DNA from: Clostridiales bacterium
Lineage (GTDB): Bacteria > Bacillota > Clostridia > Christensenellales > Aristaeellaceae
Reading direction: 5' to 3'
Assembly (NCBI GenBank): GCA_019409045.1
Contig: DXVG01000031.1
Coordinates: 1 to 11,189, forward strand
DNA length: 11,189 bases
Numbering within the stretch: the first letter of the stretch is position 1; every line of letters begins with the position of its first letter. The notes beneath the pieces were generated by a model. The model was not told the DNA's origin, did no database searches, and worked only from the letters and a program-made list of their open reading frames with translations. The position numbers and the translations under genes are program-made. Shown piece after piece: positions 1-6,279 of this stretch.

Positions 1-1
1 G

Positions 2-493
2 GGCATGCTGGCAACGGTGATCAACGCGCTGGCCGTCGAGGACGCGCTGCGGCGCCTGGGCACGAAGGCCACGGTGTTCACCGCGCAGGAGATGAACCGC
101 TTCGCGCGGCTGTACACGGCCAGGGATGCGGCGCAGTGCATGGAGGAGGGCGGCGTCGCGCTGCTCGCGGGCGGCACGGGCAACCCCTTCTTCACCACGG
201 ACACGGGCGCGGCGCTGCGCGCCGCCGAGCTCGGGGCGGACGCGGTGTTCAAGGGCACCACCGTCGAGGGCGTCTACGACAGCGACCCGCGCAAGAACCC
301 GGACGCGAAGCTGATCAGGGACATAAGCTACCGCGAGGCGGTCACGCGCGGCCTGCGGGTGATGGACCTGACCGCGTTCATGCTGTGCATGGAGCGCAAC
401 GTGCCGGTGGTGCGCGTGTTCTCCATGGAAAACCTCGGGAACATACTTCGCGTGGCCGCGGGCGAGGACCTGGGCACCACCGTTCACGCCTGA
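2..493 (+). CDS. pyrH: UMP kinase, 3' part (5' end outside window)
   Basis: UMP kinase phosphorylates UMP to UDP with ATP in the cytoplasm, a step of pyrimidine nucleotide synthesis. The 163 visible residues begin inside the protein with GMLATVINALA, a PyrH hallmark. Then come GGTGNPFFTTDTGAA (nucleotide and substrate pocket), KGTTVEGVYDSDP and MDLTAFMLC, all in family order, and the protein ends normally with GEDLGTTVHA. About 75 N-terminal residues, including the phosphate-binding lysine region, lie before the window; family members are about 235-240 aa. The ATG at position 5 is internal, not the start. pyrH is usually followed by frr (ribosome recycling factor), but here the next gene is a Crp/Fnr regulator. 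Identification is from conserved motifs and is very secure; the truncation is only the window edge. Confidence 0.96.
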   Translation, partial: GMLATVINALAVEDALRRLGTKATVFTAQEMNRFARLYTARDAAQCMEEGGVALLAGGTGNPFFTTDTGAALRAAELGADAVFKGTTVEGVYDSDPRKNPDAKLIRDISYREAVTRGLRVMDLTAFMLCMERNVPVVRVFSMENLGNILRVAAGEDLGTTVHA

Positions 494-518
494 GCGCAGC
501 TTTCGGGGCCTTCGCACC

Positions 519-536
519 GCGGAGGCTCCGCCTTTT
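519..536 (+). terminator. Possible weak terminator after pyrH
   Basis: A 5-bp GC stem (GCGGA, 519-523, with TCCGC, 527-531) with a 3-nt loop is followed at once by TTTT (533-536). It sits 25 nt after the pyrH stop and upstream of the Crp/Fnr gene. The stem is short, so termination may be partial or absent. The 494-574 gap has only a poor promoter candidate (TTCGCA at 511 and TTTTAT at 533, 16 nt apart), so the Crp cassette could also be read from the pyrH side. Confidence 0.3.
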
Positions 537-574
537 ATCGCGGGCCGCGCGCCCGCAGACACGGGGGGAGATGC

Positions 575-1249
575 ATGGACCAGATGCGCATACCCGCGGG
601 CTGCGCGCTGTTTGCGGGCGTGGGCGCGGAGGACGCCGCCGCCATGCTGCGCTGCCTGTCGCCCCGCCGCAGGGCGTTTCGCGCCGGGGAGGTCATCCTC
701 CGCGCGGGGGAATTCGCGCAGGAGATGGGGCTTGTGCTGGAGGGCGGCGTGCGCATAGAGCGCGTGGACGCCTGGGGCGGCCGCTCCATACTCGAGCGGT
801 TCGGCCCGGGCGAGCTGTTTGCCGAGGCCTACGCCTGCGCCGGGAGCGAGCCGCTGGCCACCGACGCGGTGGCGGAGACGGATTGCGGCGTGCTGTTTCT
901 GGACGCGGCTCGGGTCTTGCGCCTCTGTCCCGCGGCCTGCGCCTTTCACGCGCGGCTCGTGCGCAACCTGCTGGCGGAGGTGGCAAATAAAAACCTGCGG
1001 CTCTCGCGCAAGATGCGCATCATCACGCCGCGCACCATCCGCGAGCGGCTGCTGACCTATCTGTCCGGGGAGGCGGTGCGCCGGGGCGCGCGCTCGTTTG
1101 AGATACCCTTCGACCGCCAGCAGCTTGCCGACTATCTCTCGGTGGAGCGCAGCGCGCTCTCGGCGGAGATTTCCAAGATGCGGCGCGACGGTCTGATCGC
1201 GTGCGAGAAGAGCCGATTTACACTGCTTACGGGGGTGGAGGAAGCGTGA
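575..1249 (+). CDS. Crp/Fnr family transcriptional regulator
   Basis: A 224-aa predicted DNA-binding regulator of the Crp/Fnr superfamily. The N-terminal cyclic-nucleotide-binding-like beta-roll spans about residues 10-115 (FRAGEVILRAGEFAQEMGLV, ERFGPGELFAEA). A long dimer helix runs about 125-150, and a C-terminal winged helix-turn-helix about 178-218 (RQQLADYLSVERSALSAEI, then KMRRDGLI). Cysteines are scattered and do not form the N-terminal cluster of Fnr, so an oxygen-sensing Fe-S role is not supported; the ligand is unknown. The start at 575 has GGGGGAG at 563-569, 5 nt upstream. Its stop overlaps the start of the next gene (GTGA), so it leads a coupled four-gene cassette and may regulate that cassette. 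Length is normal for the family. The superfamily call is firm; target and effector are inference. Confidence 0.93.
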   Translation: MDQMRIPAGCALFAGVGAEDAAAMLRCLSPRRRAFRAGEVILRAGEFAQEMGLVLEGGVRIERVDAWGGRSILERFGPGELFAEAYACAGSEPLATDAVAETDCGVLFLDAARVLRLCPAACAFHARLVRNLLAEVANKNLRLSRKMRIITPRTIRERLLTYLSGEAVRRGARSFEIPFDRQQLADYLSVERSALSAEISKMRRDGLIACEKSRFTLLTGVEEA

Positions 1250-1707
1250 AGGGCAAGGGCGTTATGCGCATCGTCGCGCGCGGCCGCGCGATCATCGCCG
1301 CGGGCAACGCGCCTGAGTCGGGGCGCAGGACGGGCGAACAGCTGCTCGACTGGCTGCGCGCGCGCTACCGCCTCGTGCCGCTGTGCAGCGAAGGCGCGCT
1401 GTGCGTGGCGCGCGACAACGTGCTTAGCAACCCGCCGCTGCGGGAAAAGCTCCCCCTCGGGGAGCCGCCGCGCCCCGTGGCCTTTGCGCTTCCGGGGCGG
1501 GGGCGGCGCGGGCTGCCCGCGATGGTGTTTCTGGACCTCGCCTCCGGCTGCTTCTTCGTCGAAAACGACGCACAGCTGCGCGACCGGCTCACCGCCGCGC
1601 AGGGGCTGGACGAGGCCGACCGAAAAAACCCCTGGATGGTCGGCAACTACATGCGCTGCAAGGCGCTCTACGGGGAGGATGGCGATGGAGATCCGAAGCG
1701 CCCTTGA
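1246..1707 (+). CDS. Unrecognised 153-aa protein in Crp/Nudix cassette
   Basis: I do not recognise this family. The GTG start at 1246 overlaps the TGA of the Crp/Fnr gene by 4 nt and has GGAGG at 1237-1241. The next in-frame ATG (1264) is 22 nt from that site, so GTG is preferred. The product is basic at the N-terminus (VARGRAIIAAGN), has no signal peptide or membrane segment, and appears cytoplasmic. Noticeable parts are a hydrophobic core stretch (LPAMVFLDLASGCFFVEND, residues 90-108), three cysteines (47, 53 and 102) before a fourth at 138, and a C-terminal RKNPWMVGNYMRCKALYGED region that looks motif-like. Its last 23 nt overlap the Nudix gene, so both ends are coupled to neighbours. Compact overlaps, a good ribosome site and coding-like composition support a real gene; its function is unknown. 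Confidence 0.72.
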   Translation: MKGKGVMRIVARGRAIIAAGNAPESGRRTGEQLLDWLRARYRLVPLCSEGALCVARDNVLSNPPLREKLPLGEPPRPVAFALPGRGRRGLPAMVFLDLASGCFFVENDAQLRDRLTAAQGLDEADRKNPWMVGNYMRCKALYGEDGDGDPKRP

Positions 1708-2254
1708 GGCATACCGGCCCTTCAACGAGCAGGAGGAGCGCGACAGGGCGGCGATCCTCGACGCCATGGACGAGCGCGAGGACGTGTTTTTGCGCTCGTG
1801 CCTGCTTATGCACATGACGGCCTCGGCTTGGATCGTCAACGCGCGGCGCGACCGCGCGCTGATGGCGTGGCACAACATCTACCGCGCGTGGTCGTGGCTG
1901 GGCGGCCACGCCGACGGCGAGCGCGACCTGCTGAGCGTGGCGCTGCGCGAGGCGCGCGAGGAGAGCGGGCTGGGGCGCGTCCGGCCGGTGGACGGGGAGA
2001 TATTCTCCGTGGAGATACTCACCGTGGACGGCCACGAAAAGCGCGGCGCGTATGTGCCGTCGCACCTGCACCTGAACGTGACCTACCTTCTCGAGGGAGA
2101 CGAGCGCGACGCGCTGACGGCAAAGCCCGACGAGAACAGCGGCGTGCGCTGGTTCGGCCTGGACGAGGCCGTGGCCGCCTCGGACGAGCCGTGGATGCGC
2201 GCGCGCATCTACGAAAAGCTCAATCAAAAGCTGCGCGCGGGAAAGGGAGTTTGA
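1685..2254 (+). CDS. Nudix hydrolase
   Basis: A 189-aa predicted Nudix-fold pyrophosphohydrolase, acting on a nucleoside diphosphate linked to another group X; the substrate cannot be told from sequence. The Nudix box lies at residues 73-96 (GGHADGERDLLSVALREA, then REESGL) and keeps the metal-binding REx2EE core (R88, E89, E92, E93). The loop before it is the GHADGE variant, so the usual first Glu of the box is one residue early. It is preceded by the typical strand ALMAWHNIYRAWSWLGGH. The ATG at 1685 is chosen because GGGAGG (1673-1678) is 6 nt upstream; the in-frame ATG at 1679 directly abuts that site. It overlaps the preceding gene by 23 nt and is 4 nt before the acetyltransferase gene. 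The family call is secure. Confidence 0.93.
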   Translation: MEIRSALEAYRPFNEQEERDRAAILDAMDEREDVFLRSCLLMHMTASAWIVNARRDRALMAWHNIYRAWSWLGGHADGERDLLSVALREAREESGLGRVRPVDGEIFSVEILTVDGHEKRGAYVPSHLHLNVTYLLEGDERDALTAKPDENSGVRWFGLDEAVAASDEPWMRARIYEKLNQKLRAGKGV

Positions 2255-2258
2255 GAAC

Positions 2259-2813
2259 ATGCGCACATTCAGAATGGCAGACGTCGCGGACGCGGAGGCG
2301 CTTTTGCGCATCTACGCGCCCTATACGCAGGGCACGGCGAGCTTTGAGGAGGGGCCGCCCTCCCTGGAGGAATTTGCCGCGCGCGTGCGGGAGATCTCCG
2401 CAGTCTACCCCTACATCGTGTGCGAGGAGGACGGGCAGATCGTCGGCTATGCCTACGCGCACCTGTACAAGGAGCGCGCCGCCTACCGCTGGAACGTGGA
2501 AACCACCGTGTACGTCCGGCAGGGGATGCAGCGGCGGGGCGTGGGCCGCGCGCTGATGACGCGGCTTTTGACGCTGCTGGCGCGGCAGGGCGTGCGCATG
2601 GCCTATAGCTGCATAACGCTGCCCAACCCCGGAAGCGTCGGCCTGCACGCGGCGCTGGGCTTTGCGCAGGCGGGCGTGCTCCGGGACGCGGGCTGGAAAA
2701 ACGGGGAATGGCGCGATGTGGTATGGATGCAGAAGCGCCTGTGCGACGCGCCGGGCGCGCCGGAGGAGGTGCGGCCCGTCGGCCGGATCGAGGTGGCGGA
2801 CGCGCTGGGATAG
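2259..2813 (+). CDS. GNAT N-acetyltransferase, phosphinothricin acetyltransferase/YncA-like
   Basis: A 184-aa acyl-CoA-dependent N-acetyltransferase of the GNAT fold. The start has RMADVADAEALLRIYAPYTQGTASFEEGPPS, split here as RMADVADAEALLRIYA and PYTQGTASFE, the pattern of the Pat/Bar and MnaT (YncA) group, whose members acetylate small amines such as phosphinothricin, methionine sulfoximine or amino acids. The acetyl-CoA loop is QRRGVGRAL (residues 91-99), preceded by VETTVYV with Glu81 in the position of the family's conserved acid. NPGSVGLHAALGF (123-135) is motif B. A tail of about 23 residues (161-184) runs beyond the usual end. AAGGGAG (2243-2249) is 9 nt upstream, and the gene starts 4 nt after the Nudix stop, so it is the last cassette member before a strong terminator. 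The real substrate is unknown. Confidence 0.93.
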   Translation: MRTFRMADVADAEALLRIYAPYTQGTASFEEGPPSLEEFAARVREISAVYPYIVCEEDGQIVGYAYAHLYKERAAYRWNVETTVYVRQGMQRRGVGRALMTRLLTLLARQGVRMAYSCITLPNPGSVGLHAALGFAQAGVLRDAGWKNGEWRDVVWMQKRLCDAPGAPEEVRPVGRIEVADALG

Positions 2814-2818
2814 AGCGC

Positions 2819-2864
2819 AAAAAACCGCCCGCATGCGCGAAGATGCGCGTGCGGGCGGTTTTTT
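2819..2864. terminator. Bidirectional rho-independent terminator
   Basis: A 20-bp stem pairs 2819-2838 with 2845-2864 around a 6-nt loop (GAAGAT), with a single G-T/A-type imperfection. The GC core CCGCCCGC/GCGGGCGG is flanked by A6 on the left and T7 on the right, so each strand reads as stem plus U-tract. It sits between the convergent acetyltransferase gene (stop 2813) and the DUF2812 gene, whose TAA stop (2866-2864 on the minus strand) touches the T-tract. It should end both transcripts. Confidence 0.93.
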
Positions 2865-3958
2865 TATGCCTCCTGCGCGCCTTCCTGCGCGCGGATGGCC
2901 TCGTAGAGCGGTTCGCCGGGGGCGAAGCGCCCGCCCGGCTCCGCGTAGATGTGCACCACGCGCGTGCCGTCGCGGTACGTTACGCGCAGGCCTGTGTACG
3001 GCGAGAGCAGGAAGCCCAGCAGGCTGTCAGGGGCCTCGCGTTGCACCGACAGCTCCTCCAGGTCGAGCGCCTCCGCCTCGGAGGAGGGCTCCCCGCGCGC
3101 GTAGCTCTCGTACACGCGCTGCGCCACCCACTCCCAGCGGCAGTGGGCCTCCTCCACAAGGAGATCGTATCCCCCGCCGGAGGAGGTGTAGAACAACTGT
3201 ACGGGCGCGAAAAAGCTGCCGCTCCTCGGGGAGTTCGAGAACTCGCCGCGCACGCCGTATACGCGCTCGACCGTGTAAGCCGCCTGCTGCGCGGTCAGGG
3301 GCGCGCTGGGAAACAGCGGGGCGAACGTCGAAAAGGCGACAATCGCCGCCAGGCCGAGCAGCGCGATCGAAATCTGGAAGTACTTTGTCTGCCACCAGCG
3401 GCGCAGGGGATTCGCGCCGCCGAGCCCATCCACGGCGCGTCCCCCGGCGATGAAGGCGACGCACGCGCCGGCCAGCGAAGAGCCCGCGCTAAACAGGGCG
3501 ACCCACAGGTCGGGCAGCCTGTCTCGCATCAGGGCGTACCTGCTGTCGTCCAGGCGCGTGATCAGGAAGATGAAGATCAGCATGAAGCCGCACAGCGCCA
3601 GAAGCAGCGCGCGCAGCCCCGACCGCCTGCGCACATACCGCAGGCTGGGCGCCTCGTCGATCTGCCCGGGCGCGTCGCCCACGGCCTCGAACACATGTAC
3701 CTCGCCGCTGCGCGCGACCTGCCGCCAGCCCAGCTCGGCGCACTGCCGGGTGAACGCCTCCTCGTCCTTCTCCCGCAGCGCGAACGCGCGGTAGCGCCGC
3801 TCTGTCCCGTCGTGCCTGAGCATGCAGAGCGTTTCATCCATCGACGAGAGCGACCAGCCCTCGCTCGACTTTTCGTTGAGCCAGTTCTCCAGCGCCTGTG
3901 CGCGCAGCCACAGATCTGGTGCGAGCGTGAATTCCTCGTGCCGGCTGGGTTTGCGTAT
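2864..3958 (-). CDS. DUF2812-type membrane protein, probable ATA start
   Basis: A 364-aa predicted membrane protein. Residues about 8-95 match the DUF2812 pattern (LENWLNEKSSEGWSL, then a W/F-rich beta region ending HVFEAVGD). Three membrane segments follow at about 115-136, 150-172 and 193-213, then an extracytoplasmic or cytoplasmic C-terminal domain of about 150 residues. The function is unknown; DUF2812 proteins are often found near PadR regulators, but none is here. No ATG, GTG or TTG exists in frame between the upstream gene's stop and the domain. AAGGAGG (3973-3967) stands 8 nt before ATA (3958-3956), which gives the natural N-terminus. The alternatives are a GTG at 4156, which would overlap the upstream gene by 151 nt and add an Arg/Ala-rich tail, or an internal ATG at residue 40, inside the domain. 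It lies 47 nt downstream of the peptidase-like gene and shares its promoter. Confidence 0.78.
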   Translation of the reverse strand: MRKPSRHEEFTLAPDLWLRAQALENWLNEKSSEGWSLSSMDETLCMLRHDGTERRYRAFALREKDEEAFTRQCAELGWRQVARSGEVHVFEAVGDAPGQIDEAPSLRYVRRRSGLRALLLALCGFMLIFIFLITRLDDSRYALMRDRLPDLWVALFSAGSSLAGACVAFIAGGRAVDGLGGANPLRRWWQTKYFQISIALLGLAAIVAFSTFAPLFPSAPLTAQQAAYTVERVYGVRGEFSNSPRSGSFFAPVQLFYTSSGGGYDLLVEEAHCRWEWVAQRVYESYARGEPSSEAEALDLEELSVQREAPDSLLGFLLSPYTGLRVTYRDGTRVVHIYAEPGGRFAPGEPLYEAIRAQEGAQEA

Positions 3959-3973
3959 CGCCTTCGCCTCCTT
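3956..3973 (-). promoter_or_regulatory. Shine-Dalgarno deciding an ATA start
   Basis: On the minus strand, AAGGAGG (3973-3967) is followed after 8 nt by ATA (3958-3956) in frame with the DUF2812 protein. This is optimal spacing for initiation. No ATG/GTG/TTG in this frame is within reach. An ATG at 3990 is in another frame and would give an Arg-rich 137-aa product with no family likeness. Confidence 0.55.
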
Positions 3974-4005
3974 CCCGTCCGCGTGGACATTGTCTGCCCG
4001 GCGGT

Positions 4006-5094
4006 TTACTGCGCCGCCTGCGCGCCCTCCTGCGCGTCGGCAATCGAATCCAGGTAGTCGCGCACGAGGGCGAAGAGCGTGGTCGTGCTCTGCGGCGTCT
4101 GCGCGTTGAGGCGCTGCTGCCAGTCGGGCGCGTCCAGCGCGTCGAGCAGCCGGCACAACAGCGCGCCGGTCTGGTAGGGCATTTTGTCGGCGAGGAAGCT
4201 CTCGTCTATGCCGCCCTGCCGGAACACGGGCACGACATCGGAGAGGGGCACGTTGCGCGCGTTGTCAAAGTACATCACGCCGTAGTCGTAGCCCACGATG
4301 CGCGAGGCGCATATGCCAACATACTGGGCCGTTCCCTCGCAGGTCTCCATCGAAAGCTCATCCTGCACATATTCCGGGTTTGCCGCCTGCCGGCGCTCCA
4401 TCGCGTCCACATAGTCCCTCGCGTAGCGGATAAGCGCGTCCCTGTCCGGCGCGCCGGTCAGAAGCTGGGCCTGTATGCCCGCGAGCGCGTCGTACTCCTC
4501 GGCAAGAAGGTCCACGTCCCGCTCGGACAGCTCGCCCTCAAAGCGGCTGCCGGACGACCACTGATTCTGCATGTAATAGTGGAACGCCTCGTGCGTGAGG
4601 AGGGTGATGAAGTGCCGCGAGGAATTGGGGGCCTCGATGGAGGTGCTCCGGTCGTATCTGATGAAGTACACGTCGCTTCCGAAGACCGTATACGTCTTGT
4701 CGAGCGTGTTGAAGTTGCCCACCTCGAATCGGGTCGAGAGCGTCTGCGGCGCGAGGAAGGACACGCGGTACACGCGCAGCGCGCTGTCCTGCGGCATTTC
4801 GATCTTCGCGGCGAACAGGCCGCCGACCTCGCCCGTGGGGTTGACGAGATAGGCGTTCTTCAGCGCGCCGCCGATGGCCAGTATCGGCTTATTCTCAAGG
4901 TCGAAGCCCTCCCAGACGGGGTCCGAGGCGTTTGCCTTGCAAAACGCGTCCAGCTCCGAGAGGATCTGCCGGTCGGTGTCGCTCAGGTCGGAAAAGTCCG
5001 TATTTAGGTGGTTGAGCGCGACGGCAACCGCGCAGGACGCGCACAGCGCGACGAGGAGCGCAAGGATCGCGCGCACGACGAGCTTCTTTGCAAT
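4006..5094 (-). CDS. Membrane-anchored HExxH metallopeptidase-like protein, probable ATT start
   Basis: A 362-aa predicted zinc metallopeptidase-like protein. The N-terminus (IAKKLVVRAILALLVALCAS, residues 1-20, hydrophobic to about 27) is a signal anchor or signal peptide, so the body should face outside. THEAFHYY (167-174) supplies HExxH (H168, E169, H172). METCEGTAQYV (249-259) supplies a likely third zinc ligand, E253, the gluzincin arrangement. I cannot name the peptidase family. The open frame reaches back to a GTG at 5199, but that lies upstream of the promoter (5149-5177) and cannot be in its transcript. AAAGGAG (5107-5101) is 6 nt before ATT (5094-5092), which gives a textbook signal peptide. 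A GTG at residue 7 is 24 nt from that site, too far. It is the first gene of a two-gene minus operon with the DUF2812 gene. Confidence 0.8.
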   Translation of the reverse strand: MAKKLVVRAILALLVALCASCAVAVALNHLNTDFSDLSDTDRQILSELDAFCKANASDPVWEGFDLENKPILAIGGALKNAYLVNPTGEVGGLFAAKIEMPQDSALRVYRVSFLAPQTLSTRFEVGNFNTLDKTYTVFGSDVYFIRYDRSTSIEAPNSSRHFITLLTHEAFHYYMQNQWSSGSRFEGELSERDVDLLAEEYDALAGIQAQLLTGAPDRDALIRYARDYVDAMERRQAANPEYVQDELSMETCEGTAQYVGICASRIVGYDYGVMYFDNARNVPLSDVVPVFRQGGIDESFLADKMPYQTGALLCRLLDALDAPDWQQRLNAQTPQSTTTLFALVRDYLDSIADAQEGAQAAQ

Positions 5095-5107
5095 GACGAT
5101 CTCCTTT
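5092..5107 (-). promoter_or_regulatory. Shine-Dalgarno deciding an ATT start
   Basis: AAAGGAG (5107-5101, minus strand) is 6 nt upstream of ATT (5094-5092), the first codon of a protein beginning (I/M)AKKLVVRAILALL. No ATG/GTG/TTG in this frame occurs between the predicted transcript start near 5142 and this point. The 15-nt context GCGGACGGAAAGGAG is nearly repeated before the downstream DUF2812 gene. Confidence 0.55.
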
Positions 5108-5148
5108 CCGTCCGCGCGGGGCAGCTTCCCATGGCGCGGTACATACAG

Positions 5149-5177
5149 AGCATAGCATGCGCGATGCGACGCGTCAA
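5149..5177 (-). promoter_or_regulatory. Sigma-70-type promoter for the peptidase/DUF2812 pair
   Basis: On the minus strand TTGACG (5177-5172) and TATGCT (5154-5149) are separated by exactly 17 nt. This predicts a transcript start near 5142 and a leader of about 48 nt before the ATT start. It faces away from the azlC promoter, with 34 nt between the two -35 boxes. Confidence 0.7.
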
Positions 5178-5211
5178 TCGACCACTTTCGCGGACGCAAC
5201 GGAGAATTTGC

Positions 5212-5240
5212 TTGAATTTCGTGCGCTGTCGTGATAAAAT
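5212..5240 (+). promoter_or_regulatory. Sigma-70-type promoter for azlCD
   Basis: TTGAAT (5212-5217) and TAAAAT (5235-5240) are separated by 17 nt, with TG one base before the -10 (an extended -10). The predicted transcript start is near 5247, giving a very short leader of about 17 nt before the GTG at 5264. Four-bp arms CGTG/CACG flank the -10 but are too short to call an operator. Confidence 0.7.
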
Positions 5241-5263
5241 GACACGCATGGAGGCGATCTCTG

Positions 5264-5947
5264 GTGCGAAGGGAAATGACATACGCGCTCAGGCGGACGC
5301 TGCCCGTCGCCTGCGGCTATCTGTTTCTGGGGACGGCCTTTGGCATACTGCTCAGCCAGGCGGGGTACGGCCCCGCGTGGGCGTTTGCGTCCAGTTTGCT
5401 GGTCTACGCGGGCTCGATGCAGTTTGTCATGGTCGCGCTGCTGGCGGCGGGCGCGCCGCTTTACACGGTGGCGGTGACCACGCTTCTGGTCAACGCGCGG
5501 CACATATTCTACGGCCTGGGCTTTATCGAGCGGTTTCGCTCGATGGGGCGGCGCTTTGCCTACATGGCCTTTTCGCTGACGGACGAGACCTACAGCGTGC
5601 TGTGCTCCATGGAGGCGCCCGAGGGCCTGCGCTGGGAGGACTGCGCGTTCTGGGTGGCGCTGTTTGACCACGCATACTGGGTGATCGGCTCCGTGCTGGG
5701 CGCGGTGGCGGGGCAGGCCATTCCCGTGGACATGACGGGCATCGACTTTTCGATGACGGCGCTGTTTGTGGTGATCTTCGTGGACCAGTGGAAGCAGTTC
5801 CCCTCGCATATCCCCGCGCTGACGGGCCTTGCGTGTGTGGTGGCAGCGCGGCTGCTGTTCGGCCCGGACAACTTTCTGCTCATCGCGCTTGTGGCGGCGG
5901 TGGCGATCCTCGCGCTTTTGCGCGCAAGACTGGAGGAGAGGGTATGA
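5264..5947 (+). CDS. azlC: AzlC family branched-chain amino acid exporter, large subunit
   Basis: A 227-aa polytopic membrane protein. With AzlD it forms a predicted efflux system for branched-chain amino acids (and the analogue 4-azaleucine) in the cytoplasmic membrane. Family hallmarks are in order: YAGSMQF (48-54), LLVNARHIFYG (74-84), SLTDETYSV (104-112) and DFSMTALFVV (161-170), within about six to seven hydrophobic segments. Length is typical. The GTG at 5264 is preferred because GGAGG (5250-5254) is 9 nt upstream; the in-frame ATG at 5276 is only about 1-2 nt from AAGGGA, so it is the weaker choice. Its TGA overlaps the azlD ATG (ATGA at 5944). A dedicated promoter lies just upstream, divergent from the minus-strand pair. 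Regulation, often by Lrp/AsnC or AzlB proteins, is not evident here. Confidence 0.95.
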   Translation: MRREMTYALRRTLPVACGYLFLGTAFGILLSQAGYGPAWAFASSLLVYAGSMQFVMVALLAAGAPLYTVAVTTLLVNARHIFYGLGFIERFRSMGRRFAYMAFSLTDETYSVLCSMEAPEGLRWEDCAFWVALFDHAYWVIGSVLGAVAGQAIPVDMTGIDFSMTALFVVIFVDQWKQFPSHIPALTGLACVVAARLLFGPDNFLLIALVAAVAILALLRARLEERV

Positions 5948-6267
5948 AGAGCGTGGCGATCGTGGCGGTGACGGCGCTTGTGACGATGTTCACGCGCTTT
6001 CTGCCCTTTGCGGTGTTTGGAAAGCGGCCGCTTCCGCGCGTGGTGGTCTACCTTGGGCGCGTGCTGCCGCCCGCAATCATGGCGGCGCTGGTGGTGTACT
6101 GCCTCAAGGGGCTGGATTTTACGGCCTATCCCTACGGCATGGCGGAGATACTGAGCGTGGCGGCGACCGCGGGCATGCACCTGTGGCGGCGCAATTCGCT
6201 CCTGAGCATCGCGGTGGGCACCGCGTGTTACATGGTGCTGATCCGCACGGCGTTTCCTGTTTTGTAA
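5944..6267 (+). CDS. azlD: AzlD family branched-chain amino acid exporter, small subunit
   Basis: A 107-aa small membrane protein, the obligate partner of AzlC in amino acid export. It shows about four hydrophobic segments and AzlD signatures: TMFTRFLPF (14-22), VVYLGRVLPPAIMAAL (34-49) and MHLWRRNSLLSI (78-89). The ATG overlaps the azlC stop by 4 nt (ATGA), and GAGAGGG (5936-5942) precedes it very closely, so translation is probably coupled to azlC. Length is normal. No rho-independent terminator was seen after its stop, so transcripts may run on into the sugar transporter region. Confidence 0.94.
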   Translation: MKSVAIVAVTALVTMFTRFLPFAVFGKRPLPRVVVYLGRVLPPAIMAALVVYCLKGLDFTAYPYGMAEILSVAATAGMHLWRRNSLLSIAVGTACYMVLIRTAFPVL

Positions 6268-6279
6268 GGGTTTTCGCCG

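Noticed and set aside
2708..4057. 449-codon plus-strand frame across the terminator and opposite the DUF2812 gene
   Set aside because: It runs through the bidirectional terminator and is antisense to a gene with membrane segments and a family domain; its composition is shadow-like.
3959..4156. Upstream GTG (4156) as start of the DUF2812 gene
   Set aside because: It would overlap the upstream gene by 151 nt in another frame and add an Arg/Ala-rich lead, while a good Shine-Dalgarno points to 3958.
5095..5199. Upstream GTG (5199) as start of the peptidase-like gene
   Set aside because: It would place the start upstream of the -35/-10 boxes at 5149-5177 and add a polar 35-residue stretch before the signal peptide.
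5229..5247. Short palindrome CGTG...CACG over the azlC -10 box as an operator
   Set aside because: The arms are only 4 bp and the inner bases do not pair; no consensus for a known regulator was recognised.
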